Shown here piece by piece: positions 9,490 through 17,887 of a stretch of DNA of 64,000 nt. A program made the position numbers and the translations under genes. The stretch is from Saprospiraceae bacterium (GTDB lineage: Bacteria > Bacteroidota > Bacteroidia > Chitinophagales > Saprospiraceae): positions 62,001 through 126,000 of the forward strand of contig JANQLV010000002.1 of assembly GCA_028280415.1 (NCBI GenBank). The letters are read 5' to 3'. The stretch's first letter is position 1, and the number at the start of each line of letters is the position of its first letter. The notes beneath the pieces are model-generated. The model was not told where the DNA came from. It made no database searches and saw only the letters and a program-made list of their open reading frames with translations.

Positions 9490-9808
9490 CTTTTGAGCTT
9501 CAATCCGAAAACAGGGAAGCCAAAATGCCATTATGTTAAAATTCTCAACAATGCGATTACTGGCTATTTGAAATAGTTTTTTTTTCACATATATTGCAGG
9601 CAAGAAAACTAAAAAGCGATCTTACCACCTTTTTATTACTTTAATTAAAGTTAACCACTGTACTCGATATTATTAACGATCCTGACCTTGATCAGGAAGT
9701 ATTAGTACTACTATATACTATATCACAACTTAAGATTAATTGTAATCATTAAGGCTGGTAGGCTATTGCTTTATATAATCATTTTAAATCATTAAACCCT
9801 TAAGCAAC
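9490..9808. other. Long upstream region of the secreted-protein pair
   Basis: There is no gene in this 319 bp. It contains an inverted repeat, TCCTGA at 9680-9685 and TCAGGA at 9692-9697, and AT-rich DNA with clustered TATACTATATC-like words at about 9710-9725. It probably carries the promoter and 5 prime leader of the gene at 9809. A TGGTAG/TTGCT pair near 9756-9770 looks like a sigma54 site but has wrong spacing. Confidence 0.45.
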
Positions 9809-10891
9809 ATGAAAAAAGTAATGTTTTTAGCCATTCTTTTCTTTTTCTCTATTTCCTCTACCCTGCTCAACGCTTCCTGTCCCGAAGCCATTGAAAAGAA
9901 AGACAACAAAATATATCTTTATTATAATGCCGAAGATTTTCCCGAAGAAGTTTATCCAGTAATTTTTAGTCTCGAAAACAATGTTTCCTTTACCGCTGAA
10001 AAATTCAATTTGGCAAAAGCGGAAAATGCTATTGTTTTTACTATTCCCGAAGGCTTTAGCAATGCCAATTTTCTGGGCGAAGTAGAAATGCAAAGTGCTA
10101 TCGAAGGAACCTGTAATTTCAAAAATGGTTCAGCGGTAGTTATGCAATCCGGGGAAGCTCCAAAAGCTGAAGAAACAACTGAAGATGAAAACAATAATGC
10201 CGCTAATTCCCTGCTCAGTGTTTGTGATCGATGGATTGGCTCCTGCAATACTACCAGCACTATTTACAGAACCGGAAACGTTGGAATCGGAACCAACCAA
10301 ATCTATTCCTCCAGTAAATTATCCTTAAAGGGTACTGTCGAATTAGTCGCTACCGGAACAAGCGGTTGGAACACTCAAATAAGATTCCATAAAAACCCAA
10401 GCGGCATTCGCCATATTATCGTCGACAATCAAACTTCAGGTCGTTTACTATTTTGGCCAGGATACGGAAGTAGTGCTGCACGTATTGCAGAGTTTAACGG
10501 AACCGTTGCTATCGGCACAGGAGGTACGACTGCTGTTCCTACAACAGTAGGCGGTGCTAATGTCAGTAATTATCGCCTATTTGTGGAAGGTGGAATTTTG
10601 ACAGAAGAGGTCAGAGTAAGAACGGACTGGGCGGATTATGTTTTTAATAAAGGTTATAATTTGATGCCTTTGAATCAGGTGGAAAATTTCATCAAAACGA
10701 ATGGTCACCTGCATAATGTTCCTTCGGCAAAACAAGTAGAAGAAGAAGGTGTTGAGCTGGGAGATATTACCAAAGTTCAACAGGAAAAAATCGAGGAACT
10801 ATTCCTGCACCTTATCGAAATGGATAAGCGATTAAAAGAATTAGAATCAGAGAATGCAGAATTGAAAGCAGCTTTGACAGAACAGAAGTAA
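9809..10891 (+). CDS. Secreted protein with endosialidase-chaperone-like C-terminal segment
   Basis: This 360-residue protein starts with a signal peptide (about 1-22, MKKVMFLAILFFFSISS). Residues about 25-120 look like a beta domain, followed by an Asn/Glu-rich linker. Residues about 140-260 contain GNVGIGT and VAIGTGG repeats, typical of Bacteroidota proteins related to phage tail-fibre tips. The end (about 268-360) has the WADYVF, YNLMPLNQVE, GHLHNVPSAKQV and coiled-coil pattern seen next to peptidase S74-like intramolecular chaperone regions. The usual GHLPG-type turn reads GHLHN here. I see no S74 catalytic Ser-Lys dyad and no T9SS sorting domain. The metzincin gene follows 41 bp later, so the two are probably co-transcribed. 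Its role (surface fibre or adhesin) is inference. Confidence 0.85.
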   Translation: MKKVMFLAILFFFSISSTLLNASCPEAIEKKDNKIYLYYNAEDFPEEVYPVIFSLENNVSFTAEKFNLAKAENAIVFTIPEGFSNANFLGEVEMQSAIEGTCNFKNGSAVVMQSGEAPKAEETTEDENNNAANSLLSVCDRWIGSCNTTSTIYRTGNVGIGTNQIYSSSKLSLKGTVELVATGTSGWNTQIRFHKNPSGIRHIIVDNQTSGRLLFWPGYGSSAARIAEFNGTVAIGTGGTTAVPTTVGGANVSNYRLFVEGGILTEEVRVRTDWADYVFNKGYNLMPLNQVENFIKTNGHLHNVPSAKQVEEEGVELGDITKVQQEKIEELFLHLIEMDKRLKELESENAELKAALTEQK

Positions 10892-10932
10892 GCATTTTTT
10901 TGATTTTTCATTAACCCATTAAAAAAAATATT

Positions 10933-12780
10933 ATGAAATATAAGAGTTCTTTAGCTCTACTGGGTTTTATGTTTTTCTCTATTGGCCTTTCTATTGCGCA
11001 AGAAAATCTTTTTAGAGATTTTTTGCCAAGAGATTATAATCTACAGTCTGAAAGCAAAAGACTTTATGATCTCTACCTGGATAAGGCTAATGTATCAGAC
11101 ATTTACCTCGTAAAGCTCAATACCGAAGTATTTAATCAAACTTCGATCAATATAAATCTGCCAGACCAGTCTTCTATAGCGAGCATGACCCGCTTTCGAT
11201 CGAGAACCAAAACCAATCAATCCTGGTTTGGAAAAATGGAGGATGAGTTTGGAATATTTTTCACCATTATTGACAATCATGTATCTTCAAAATTTTATCT
11301 CGGCAATTATGCCTATACCATGATGCCATTAGAAGATGATATTCACGCAGTCATTGAGTACTCATCTACCGATGTTGGTATTTGTGCGAATAATAGTGCA
11401 GATAAAGATCATGACCACGATGACGATGAAAGACCCAAGCCCAAGAAAAAGAATACGAATAACTTACTGCATGCAAATGATAATGATTGCAACCTTAGAG
11501 TTATACTAGCCTTTACTGCTGACGCAGAAGGGGAAATAATGGGTACGCTTGATCAGTTTGCACAAATGGCAATTGATGAAGCTAATCTCGCTTATATGGA
11601 TAGTGATATCAATTTTGAGATGGAGCTAGCCAGAGCCATCCGTACCACTTATAATGAAGTGAACACGCTTACTGGTGGCAGATCAACAGATTTAGCCAGA
11701 TTGCAAAATGCGACTGCGCCTCTCAATCAGGTTCACGATATGAGAGAACTTTATAATTCTGATATTCAAATATTAATCAGAGAAGGGAATATGTGTCTTC
11801 CACTTGCAACCTGTACAGGAGCATGTGCCCCTAATTGTCAGGTATTCGGAGAAGCTTTTGATATACCAACTGATACCGATGATCCTGATGAGAATGAAGG
11901 ATTTGCTGTAGTTACGGTAGACGGCGTAACAGATGGAAGATTTAGTTTTACGCACGAGATCGGGCATTTGCAAGGTGCCCGGCATGAAAATCACGTAGAC
12001 AACCCCAACTTTGCTCGTGGTTTCCTTTCTCCGGGAACAGGGGCTAACAGATGGAGAACGCTTATGACAAGACAAGGGGCCGCAAATTGTACTCAATTGA
12101 ATGCTTGCCGGGTACAGCTTTTCTCCAATCCCGACGTAAACGGGCCAGGAGGTGTGGCCGCCGGAGCCGCAGATCGGGATAATGCCCGAAGATTAGATGA
12201 CACTCGAAATGATATACTTGCTTTTCGTCAAACCGATGAGAACCTGACTTTAGATAATGAGACAGTAGATAATGAACTGGTTTCCAATCACCTTGCTAAT
12301 CATACCATTACTACCGGAGGGAATGATGTGGTGTATAATAGTGGAAGCCTGGGTACAATGAGAGCAGGCGAACAGGTGCTTTTACAACATCGAACCGTTA
12401 TCAGAGATGGTTCCAGGTTTAGAGCTTTTATCGATCTCAACCCTTGTGAAACACTACCTCCGCTCCCTTTTACAAATCCGCCTGAAGAGGAATCTATTAT
12501 TCAACAATTAAATGAAGTGGATATTTTCAAATTGTCCGTAATTCCAAATCCTGCAAAGGATCGGATTACTATTAATTATCATTTGGATAGTAGCTTGCAA
12601 ACTGCTTTGTATTTGCTGGATGCCAGAGGACAAATAGTACAAGTTTTGGAAAACGCAGTACTTAAAGACAGTGGCGCACATAATATTGATGTCAACATCA
12701 GTGCCTTGACCCCTGGTTTGTATTTCTGTCAACTACAAGCTGGCCAACAAAAGGCAACATATAAATTTATAGTACAGTAA
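10933..12780 (+). CDS. Secreted metzincin zinc metalloprotease with T9SS sorting domain
   Basis: This 615-residue protein has a signal peptide (1-22, ending SIAQ). A propeptide-like part of about 180 residues contains an acidic/His-rich patch (DKDHDHDDDE, near 157). The catalytic domain has HEIGHLQGARH with His341, Glu342, His345 and His351, the extended HExxHxxGxxH zinc site of metzincins. A later MTRQ segment may serve as the Met-turn. Residues about 535-615 form a T9SS type A sorting domain (VIPNPAKDRITINY, ending TYKFIVQ), so it should be exported through T9SS and attached or released at the cell surface. It is likely in one operon with the gene 41 bp upstream. A symmetrical hairpin follows the stop codon. 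Its substrate is unknown. Confidence 0.94.
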   Translation: MKYKSSLALLGFMFFSIGLSIAQENLFRDFLPRDYNLQSESKRLYDLYLDKANVSDIYLVKLNTEVFNQTSININLPDQSSIASMTRFRSRTKTNQSWFGKMEDEFGIFFTIIDNHVSSKFYLGNYAYTMMPLEDDIHAVIEYSSTDVGICANNSADKDHDHDDDERPKPKKKNTNNLLHANDNDCNLRVILAFTADAEGEIMGTLDQFAQMAIDEANLAYMDSDINFEMELARAIRTTYNEVNTLTGGRSTDLARLQNATAPLNQVHDMRELYNSDIQILIREGNMCLPLATCTGACAPNCQVFGEAFDIPTDTDDPDENEGFAVVTVDGVTDGRFSFTHEIGHLQGARHENHVDNPNFARGFLSPGTGANRWRTLMTRQGAANCTQLNACRVQLFSNPDVNGPGGVAAGAADRDNARRLDDTRNDILAFRQTDENLTLDNETVDNELVSNHLANHTITTGGNDVVYNSGSLGTMRAGEQVLLQHRTVIRDGSRFRAFIDLNPCETLPPLPFTNPPEEESIIQQLNEVDIFKLSVIPNPAKDRITINYHLDSSLQTALYLLDARGQIVQVLENAVLKDSGAHNIDVNISALTPGLYFCQLQAGQQKATYKFIVQ

Positions 12781-12790
12781 TTTTTAAGAT

Positions 12791-12834
12791 TAGGTTTAAG
12801 TCTAAGTTTAAGTTTAAACTTAGGCTTGAACTTA
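12791..12834. terminator. Bidirectional hairpin between convergent genes
   Basis: Two arms of about 20 bp (12791-12810 and 12815-12834) are complementary with three mismatches, and the core 12798-12811/12814-12827 has only one. The structure sits in the 63-bp gap between the metalloprotease stop (12780) and the stop of the minus-strand giant lipoprotein gene (12844). T-rich DNA borders both sides, as expected for a shared terminator. Confidence 0.6.
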
Positions 12835-12843
12835 ATTTTAGTT

Positions 12844-15800
12844 TTAAAAATCAAAACCTACCCTAAAAGAAAAACGCTCTTCCTCTTCATTCAGAAAATA
12901 GCCAAAATTCAAAACGATAAAGTCTACCGGAGCTACCCATAAGCCCCCGCCATAGCCAACATGCCAGGTATCGGAATCCTCTCCCTCCAGCCAAACCCGG
13001 CCGTAATCAACACCCCCCATCAAACCCATTGTAAATGGTAGTATCTCGTTGATTGAACTAAAAAGTTTTAGTCGCAAATCCGTATTATGGTAAAAAGCCG
13101 TTTCCCCGTAAAACCGATCTCGCCTAAAGCCGCGAAGGTTAGTCAAACCACCTAAAGTAGCAGCGTGGAAAAAAGGAAAGTCTCCGGTACGGTGAGCCAC
13201 TCCAACCCGTGTAGCCAAAACCAGATTAGACTTGCGGCCTATATTTTGATACAGGGTTAAGTCCGAATTTAATAAAGCAAAATCGCGATCCGTTGAGCTT
13301 AGATCAGTCATCCAGGTCACATCAGCAGAAAATGTCGAACCTTTCGTTGGAATTTGTAAATTATCCAAACTAACCAAATCCAATCCTACTTTGGCCCCGC
13401 CGTAATACTGGTTTTCAAAAATGCTGTTAGGCAAACCCGTCACGTCCTCTCCTGCTGTAATAAACCGGCCTCCGGTTTCTTCTATAGAAGTCACCTCTAA
13501 GACTGGCCCAAATGTAAAGCCATTGCCAAAGGCTGTGATGGGTTGCTTATAAGCGGGGTGAACATAAGCCAGGCTTTGCCGCACCCGGTTGAAATCAAAA
13601 TCATCGTTTTCATTCGTCAGCCGGGTATCATTTCCGAATCCGTAATAGCTAAAAGTCGAAAGATCGGTATGCAATCTTCCTTCTATCAGCAAATTTCCTT
13701 TTCCAAATGCTCGATTAAAATCTCCGAGATAGTTCAGGTTGATTCCATTGGTAGCAAAAGAATAGGCACCTGAAAATTGATGCACCGCCGCGTAAGGGTC
13801 TTTTTTGAATTTATAGGTCGTCGTTAAAGTACTGAAACCCAAAAAGAGTCCATCATCCGGGTTAGCTCCCAATACCGGCAAGGGAATTGTGTAATTGTAT
13901 TCATAGTGGTAATGCCGACGATCGTATACATTTTTATCGCGATCATTAGAGGTTTTGTTTTTAGATTCCCGCCCCAGTTCGTAAATATTCTTATCCAGGT
14001 TATCGTAAATAATTGTCTTTTTCGAGAGACCGGATACTTTGGACTGATCCACAAATTTATCTTCTCCCAAACCGCCAATCAGCCGGAGAGAAATTCCCTT
14101 TCGGACCTCCCCGCGGACAATAAACTCATCATCATCTCCAAGTCCATATATATTAATTTCTTTAGTAATTGACCTCTGAAAAGTCCGGTCAAAAACCAGA
14201 CGGTTTCCTTCCTTCTTTTTATGATAAACTCGAACTCTGGTATTTTCATTATCTATCCTGTCGATTTCAAAAAGTTCATCCTTCTCGGTTCCGTAGACAT
14301 CCACCTTGCGATACAAAAGCTTGTAATGCATCCGGGCAAACTTCACGAGATTATCCCTGCGTTTTTTAAGAATATCTTTAATTTCATCCGCAGTTAGTTC
14401 CTGAGCAGTTTGAGGCCATTCTTTGAAGGCCTTATCAATAACTTCATCCGTTAAGTTTTGCTGGATAAACTTTGCTTCTGCTTCCCAATCCTCCCAGTCC
14501 ATCTCATTCAAAAAACTATTATCGACATATTTAGGACTCCAACTCGACCATTTCATGTTTTTAATATCCGGAGAATAAACTTTCAGTTGTCTCAGAAAAG
14601 GCATAAACAAACGGGCAGTCTGAATCAAGACACCATCGTATTTGCTAAAAGGTTGATCACGGTCCCGGGGGATTGCCCGGTAGACCGTACTATCTTTGTT
14701 CACTTTGATCCGTGCCCAGCGCCATTGATCATCATGCCGATCCCAATCTCCGATTACCTGATCAAAAAGCCTCGATCGCAATAACCACCTTTGATCGACT
14801 TTATGCTTATGACTGTGCGTAATCTTTTCAGCCATATCTCCGGTACTGATTAATTTTTTGGAATTCCCGAGACTAGCTTCGTTTTTCCAATTACCTCCGG
14901 CACGTTCCTCTACCAGATAAACCTGACCACCGAAGAGGTCATTATGAACTCCAAGCCTGGGTTGTTTGGGGATATAATACAATTTGGGATTTGTATGATA
15001 AACATTCACTGCACTGGCCAAGGGTGGAACCGCCAGGGCTGCAAAAGGATGAGAAGACAGAAAAGTCTCTTGTACAATACTTCCCGCTACAGTCATTTTG
15101 TTAAAAGGATAGGGAACCGTTCTCGATGCATCCTTAGTCAAGGCACGCATGACAAATTGCTGCCCATCTGGATCTTCTAATCGCAAAGAATTCGTTTGAT
15201 TCCCGCCTCCCCTTTTAATAGGCTTCATTCCTCCCCGGTAAGTTTCCAAATCCAGAACCGGAAATTCATAAGTACGCGAGTACACGTTTCGATAATGTTC
15301 GCCCAGCCAGAAATAATGCCAGGCACCTTTTTCGGTGATCTTATTCGTTACTACACTAGTTTCCTTGGTTTCCAATTTTTGATCATACTCGGGAAAGGAT
15401 TCAGGAATGTTATCCTTAGATATCTGCAATTTATCTTTTATCTTTTTTCTATAAAGCAATTTGCCTTCACCTTGCTCATCAACCTGCCAGAACATTAACC
15501 ATGCAGAACCATCCTCATAAAAATCAATTTGCGAAAAACCGAGTTTGGCGGCCGCAAATTCTGAACCATTACTCACCGTTGAAGAACTTGTAGACGAACC
15601 ACTACCACTAATAATTACATGCTGCCGTTCTCTTAAAATATACTGCATGTTATGTTCATGTGCAGAAGCAAAAATATAACTACCATTTTTCTTGGCTCCG
15701 GCCATTACTCCCGCTACAAGATCCTTGTAATTACGGTGTGATAAATCACCTTTATTGCCAATAATCCCGCGGTACAGAGCCACTGCGCTTCCTACTCCCG

Positions 15801-16608
15801 GCAAGGGTACATAAACTTTTTTATTCCCGTTATTAATCGGAAAAAGGTGGTCCTTTGCAGTGTAAAAGCCTCCATGCGGACCATAGGAAAAAACCGGATG
15901 ATGCATTGCAATCACTACATTCTTGTTCCGGTACTTTCTGACAATTTCTTCAAAATGAAATTTGAAATCCTTTCTACTTTTAATCTCACATCCATCATTA
16001 ATCTCCGGTTCTTTATCCCAATCTTCCAGATACCATTGCGAATCTACCACGACCACGACCAACTGATCATTAACCTCTACCACTTCCGGGCCAGCACATC
16101 CGTTTTCAGGATAAAAATAAACATCCCATTCATCATCATCTTCTATTCCTTTATTCAACCTTTTCTGAACATATTTTTCTTGTCGTTTAATGCCTTTCAG
16201 TCCGTACTTTTTCCAATCATCGACACCTGGTGTAAAAATAATTTTGCCTTTGTAATTTTCCAGGATGGCCAGTTGTGCATCCAGTTGATATTCTGCTAAA
16301 GCCCTGCTTTCTTTTTCTGATTTTCGGGCCATTCCTTTAGGATGGACATTTCCCCCCAGGAAGAGTACAGAACTTTTTTCCCCTTTCGTCTCTAATTTTT
16401 TACGCAATAATTCTAAAGTCGGTGAAGAAGAGCCCTTCGGGATATCCCCGGTATTTCCAATCATAAACATGGAATGCTTAATCTTTTTATCCTGCGGAAC
16501 CACATTAGTCGTCGCCCAATCTTTAGCATTACTACTGTAGTTTACCCGGTAGTTGGAACAAGAACTAATAAACAGGATTATAGATAAAGGTATAAAGTAT
16601 CGTCGCAT
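12844..16608 (-). CDS. Giant lipoprotein: degenerate metallophosphoesterase, kinase-like middle region and outer-membrane barrel
   Basis: This 1254-residue protein starts with a lipoprotein signal (FISSC, Cys17). Residues about 45-380 follow the calcineurin-type phosphoesterase plan, but key metal ligands differ: GNTGD (Asn52) where GDxG is usual, LGGN (85-87) for GDN, and GVDD (128-131) for GNHD. The later motifs HHP (His236-His237) and HEH (317-319) remain. The middle (about 500-800) contains GDWDRHDD (Asp621-His625), DNLVKFARMHY and YRAIPRDRDQPF; this recalls atypical secreted kinases of the Fam20/CotH kind, but only by motif. Residues about 900-1254 are a surface-antigen (BamA/FhaC-type) barrel ending FRVGFDF. 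I expect an outer-membrane protein with a large soluble part. An inverted repeat lies at 16643-16678, upstream of the start. Catalysis by the N-terminal domain is doubtful. Confidence 0.9.
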   Translation of the reverse strand: MRRYFIPLSIILFISSCSNYRVNYSSNAKDWATTNVVPQDKKIKHSMFMIGNTGDIPKGSSSPTLELLRKKLETKGEKSSVLFLGGNVHPKGMARKSEKESRALAEYQLDAQLAILENYKGKIIFTPGVDDWKKYGLKGIKRQEKYVQKRLNKGIEDDDEWDVYFYPENGCAGPEVVEVNDQLVVVVVDSQWYLEDWDKEPEINDGCEIKSRKDFKFHFEEIVRKYRNKNVVIAMHHPVFSYGPHGGFYTAKDHLFPINNGNKKVYVPLPGVGSAVALYRGIIGNKGDLSHRNYKDLVAGVMAGAKKNGSYIFASAHEHNMQYILRERQHVIISGSGSSTSSSTVSNGSEFAAAKLGFSQIDFYEDGSAWLMFWQVDEQGEGKLLYRKKIKDKLQISKDNIPESFPEYDQKLETKETSVVTNKITEKGAWHYFWLGEHYRNVYSRTYEFPVLDLETYRGGMKPIKRGGGNQTNSLRLEDPDGQQFVMRALTKDASRTVPYPFNKMTVAGSIVQETFLSSHPFAALAVPPLASAVNVYHTNPKLYYIPKQPRLGVHNDLFGGQVYLVEERAGGNWKNEASLGNSKKLISTGDMAEKITHSHKHKVDQRWLLRSRLFDQVIGDWDRHDDQWRWARIKVNKDSTVYRAIPRDRDQPFSKYDGVLIQTARLFMPFLRQLKVYSPDIKNMKWSSWSPKYVDNSFLNEMDWEDWEAEAKFIQQNLTDEVIDKAFKEWPQTAQELTADEIKDILKKRRDNLVKFARMHYKLLYRKVDVYGTEKDELFEIDRIDNENTRVRVYHKKKEGNRLVFDRTFQRSITKEINIYGLGDDDEFIVRGEVRKGISLRLIGGLGEDKFVDQSKVSGLSKKTIIYDNLDKNIYELGRESKNKTSNDRDKNVYDRRHYHYEYNYTIPLPVLGANPDDGLFLGFSTLTTTYKFKKDPYAAVHQFSGAYSFATNGINLNYLGDFNRAFGKGNLLIEGRLHTDLSTFSYYGFGNDTRLTNENDDFDFNRVRQSLAYVHPAYKQPITAFGNGFTFGPVLEVTSIEETGGRFITAGEDVTGLPNSIFENQYYGGAKVGLDLVSLDNLQIPTKGSTFSADVTWMTDLSSTDRDFALLNSDLTLYQNIGRKSNLVLATRVGVAHRTGDFPFFHAATLGGLTNLRGFRRDRFYGETAFYHNTDLRLKLFSSINEILPFTMGLMGGVDYGRVWLEGEDSDTWHVGYGGGLWVAPVDFIVLNFGYFLNEEEERFSFRVGFDF

Positions 16609-16642
16609 AAAGTTGTTTTTTGTTTTTATAGAATGTCTGAAA

Positions 16643-16678
16643 TCGGTATTTGGTTTTTAAATAACAAAAAAATACCGA
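16643..16678. promoter_or_regulatory. Perfect 9-bp inverted repeat before the giant lipoprotein gene
   Basis: TCGGTATTT (16643-16651) and AAATACCGA (16670-16678) are perfectly complementary across an 18-bp spacer. The centre is about 50 bp upstream of the start codon at 16608. It may be an operator for a dimeric regulator or a leader hairpin; the sequence alone does not decide. Confidence 0.4.
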
Positions 16679-16869
16679 ACTTTTAAATAATGCTCTTTTC
16701 CGTCTAAATATACCGATTCAAACCTGCTTAGGAAAAATTACAACTATTTTTTCTCTTGGTGGACGATCCAAAGCTACTTGGAACAAATAAAACTATCAAT
16801 TGGGATGGATAGAAGGAAGGAATCCGGCAATTATAAAAAGGAATGATCAAGGATCATAAAGACAATAAG

Positions 16870-16899
16870 GGGCAATAAACGAATGCTAGCTTATTGCCC
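16870..16899 (-). terminator. Weak terminator hairpin after the membrane-protein gene
   Basis: GGGCAATAA (16870-16878) pairs with TTATTGCCC (16891-16899). It lies 57 bp beyond the stop of the minus-strand gene at 16956. The following minus-strand bases are only moderately T-rich (CCTTATTGTCTT), so termination would be weak. Confidence 0.45.
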
Positions 16900-16955
16900 G
16901 TCAGAAAGTGAAATGTAGTTATAACTCAGAAGCTCTCAATAAAAATTGGTAGATT

Positions 16956-17504
16956 CTAAGCAGCTTTCTTATCCGGTAGATAAAATCCTAACCAGGCTCC
17001 AACCAAGCCCCAGGATACAATTACGTCAATCAGGTAACCAATAGTGCTTTCTTCAAACCAGATATGATGCATATAGACAATCGTAAAGTAACCAATTAAG
17101 CCAACGAATAAGGAACTCATGATTGCATTCGAAAAGTTCAGATCAGAAAACTTCAACAAAATCCAGCAAAGAAATATAGCAGATACGAAGTTGACAACAA
17201 ATCCCCTCAGCATATTTGCCCCCATATTAATTTCATAAGCGGAATGGTAATTTATAGTTGCCCAGGGTTTGCCTACGGCTTGTTCCATCAATTTTTGCTG
17301 GTCTTCGGCTGAGGTTCCGGGAGGTACTGTAGGCAGAAAATACTCCCCGTCCTTTAGGGATTCGCTGAGTACAGCAAGTATTTTATCTTGTTCTGCAGTA
17401 TACTGAACTTCAGCAGCATGTACATTGGCAAAGGTCCAGGAAACAGTTTGCCAGATTTGTAGAAGAATGGCTGCGACGAGTGCGCCGATTAAGAGTTTTT
17501 TCAT
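16956..17504 (-). CDS. Small integral membrane protein of unknown family
   Basis: The frame is open up to 17609, but I choose the ATG at 17504. From there the protein begins MKKLLIGALVAAILLQIWQT, a normal first membrane segment, whereas the 35 residues upstream are polar and uncharacteristic. The 182-residue product has a periplasmic loop of about 90 residues with PTVPPGTSAEDQQKL. About three further membrane helices follow (FVVNFVSAIFLCWILL, AIMSSLFVGLIGYFTIVYMH, YLIDVIVSWGLVGAWLGFYL). No catalytic motif is visible. It stands alone between gene-free stretches. I do not recognise the family. Confidence 0.8.
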   Translation of the reverse strand: MKKLLIGALVAAILLQIWQTVSWTFANVHAAEVQYTAEQDKILAVLSESLKDGEYFLPTVPPGTSAEDQQKLMEQAVGKPWATINYHSAYEINMGANMLRGFVVNFVSAIFLCWILLKFSDLNFSNAIMSSLFVGLIGYFTIVYMHHIWFEESTIGYLIDVIVSWGLVGAWLGFYLPDKKAA

Positions 17505-17887
17505 TTGTCTAACGTTTTGTTTCAAATTAAGATAGAAACAATTTTCCAAATGAAGTAATTTTCTCCGTCCGAATTTTTCGGATCGCCATTCATTATCAGA
17601 AATACTCAAGAAAATTCAAGACCTGTGTTAAGCTCTATTATAATGTACCTAATTGCATTGATATCCTCTTGAATTAGACCAGTGTTGCCTTTAACAGTTA
17701 GCTGAACTATTGACAAAACTGTTTTTCGATTCTCGATATTTGAATTTAGAAAAAACGGCGAAAAACGAATAACTAAAAACGATTGACATTTCTGAGGAGT
17801 CTTTAACTTCCTTTCGTTGATTGTCCCTAAATTGATATATCAATACAGTTAGCTTATAGATATCCTCTTAAAAAAGCTAACATCTAA
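17505..17887. other. Gene-free region with CGAATAAC/TTCGAT-type words
   Basis: This holds the upstream part of the membrane-protein gene and AT-rich DNA. Around 17730-17790 there are TTCGATTCTCGATATTTGAA and AACGAATAACTAAAAACG. These words resemble the arms of the hairpin at 27607-27645, so it may be a decayed copy of that repeat. No gene seen. Confidence 0.4.

Larger units (their letters stand above)
16609..16955. other. Gene-free region upstream of the giant lipoprotein gene
   Basis: I see no gene here. The left part holds the inverted repeat at 16643-16678, and the right part holds the hairpin at 16870-16899 downstream of the membrane-protein gene. The rest is AT-rich without clear structure. 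Confidence 0.5.

Noticed and set aside
9756-9770. A sigma54-like TGGTAG ... TTGCT pair upstream of the fibre-like gene
   Set aside because: The GG to GC distance is one base short of the required -24/-12 spacing.
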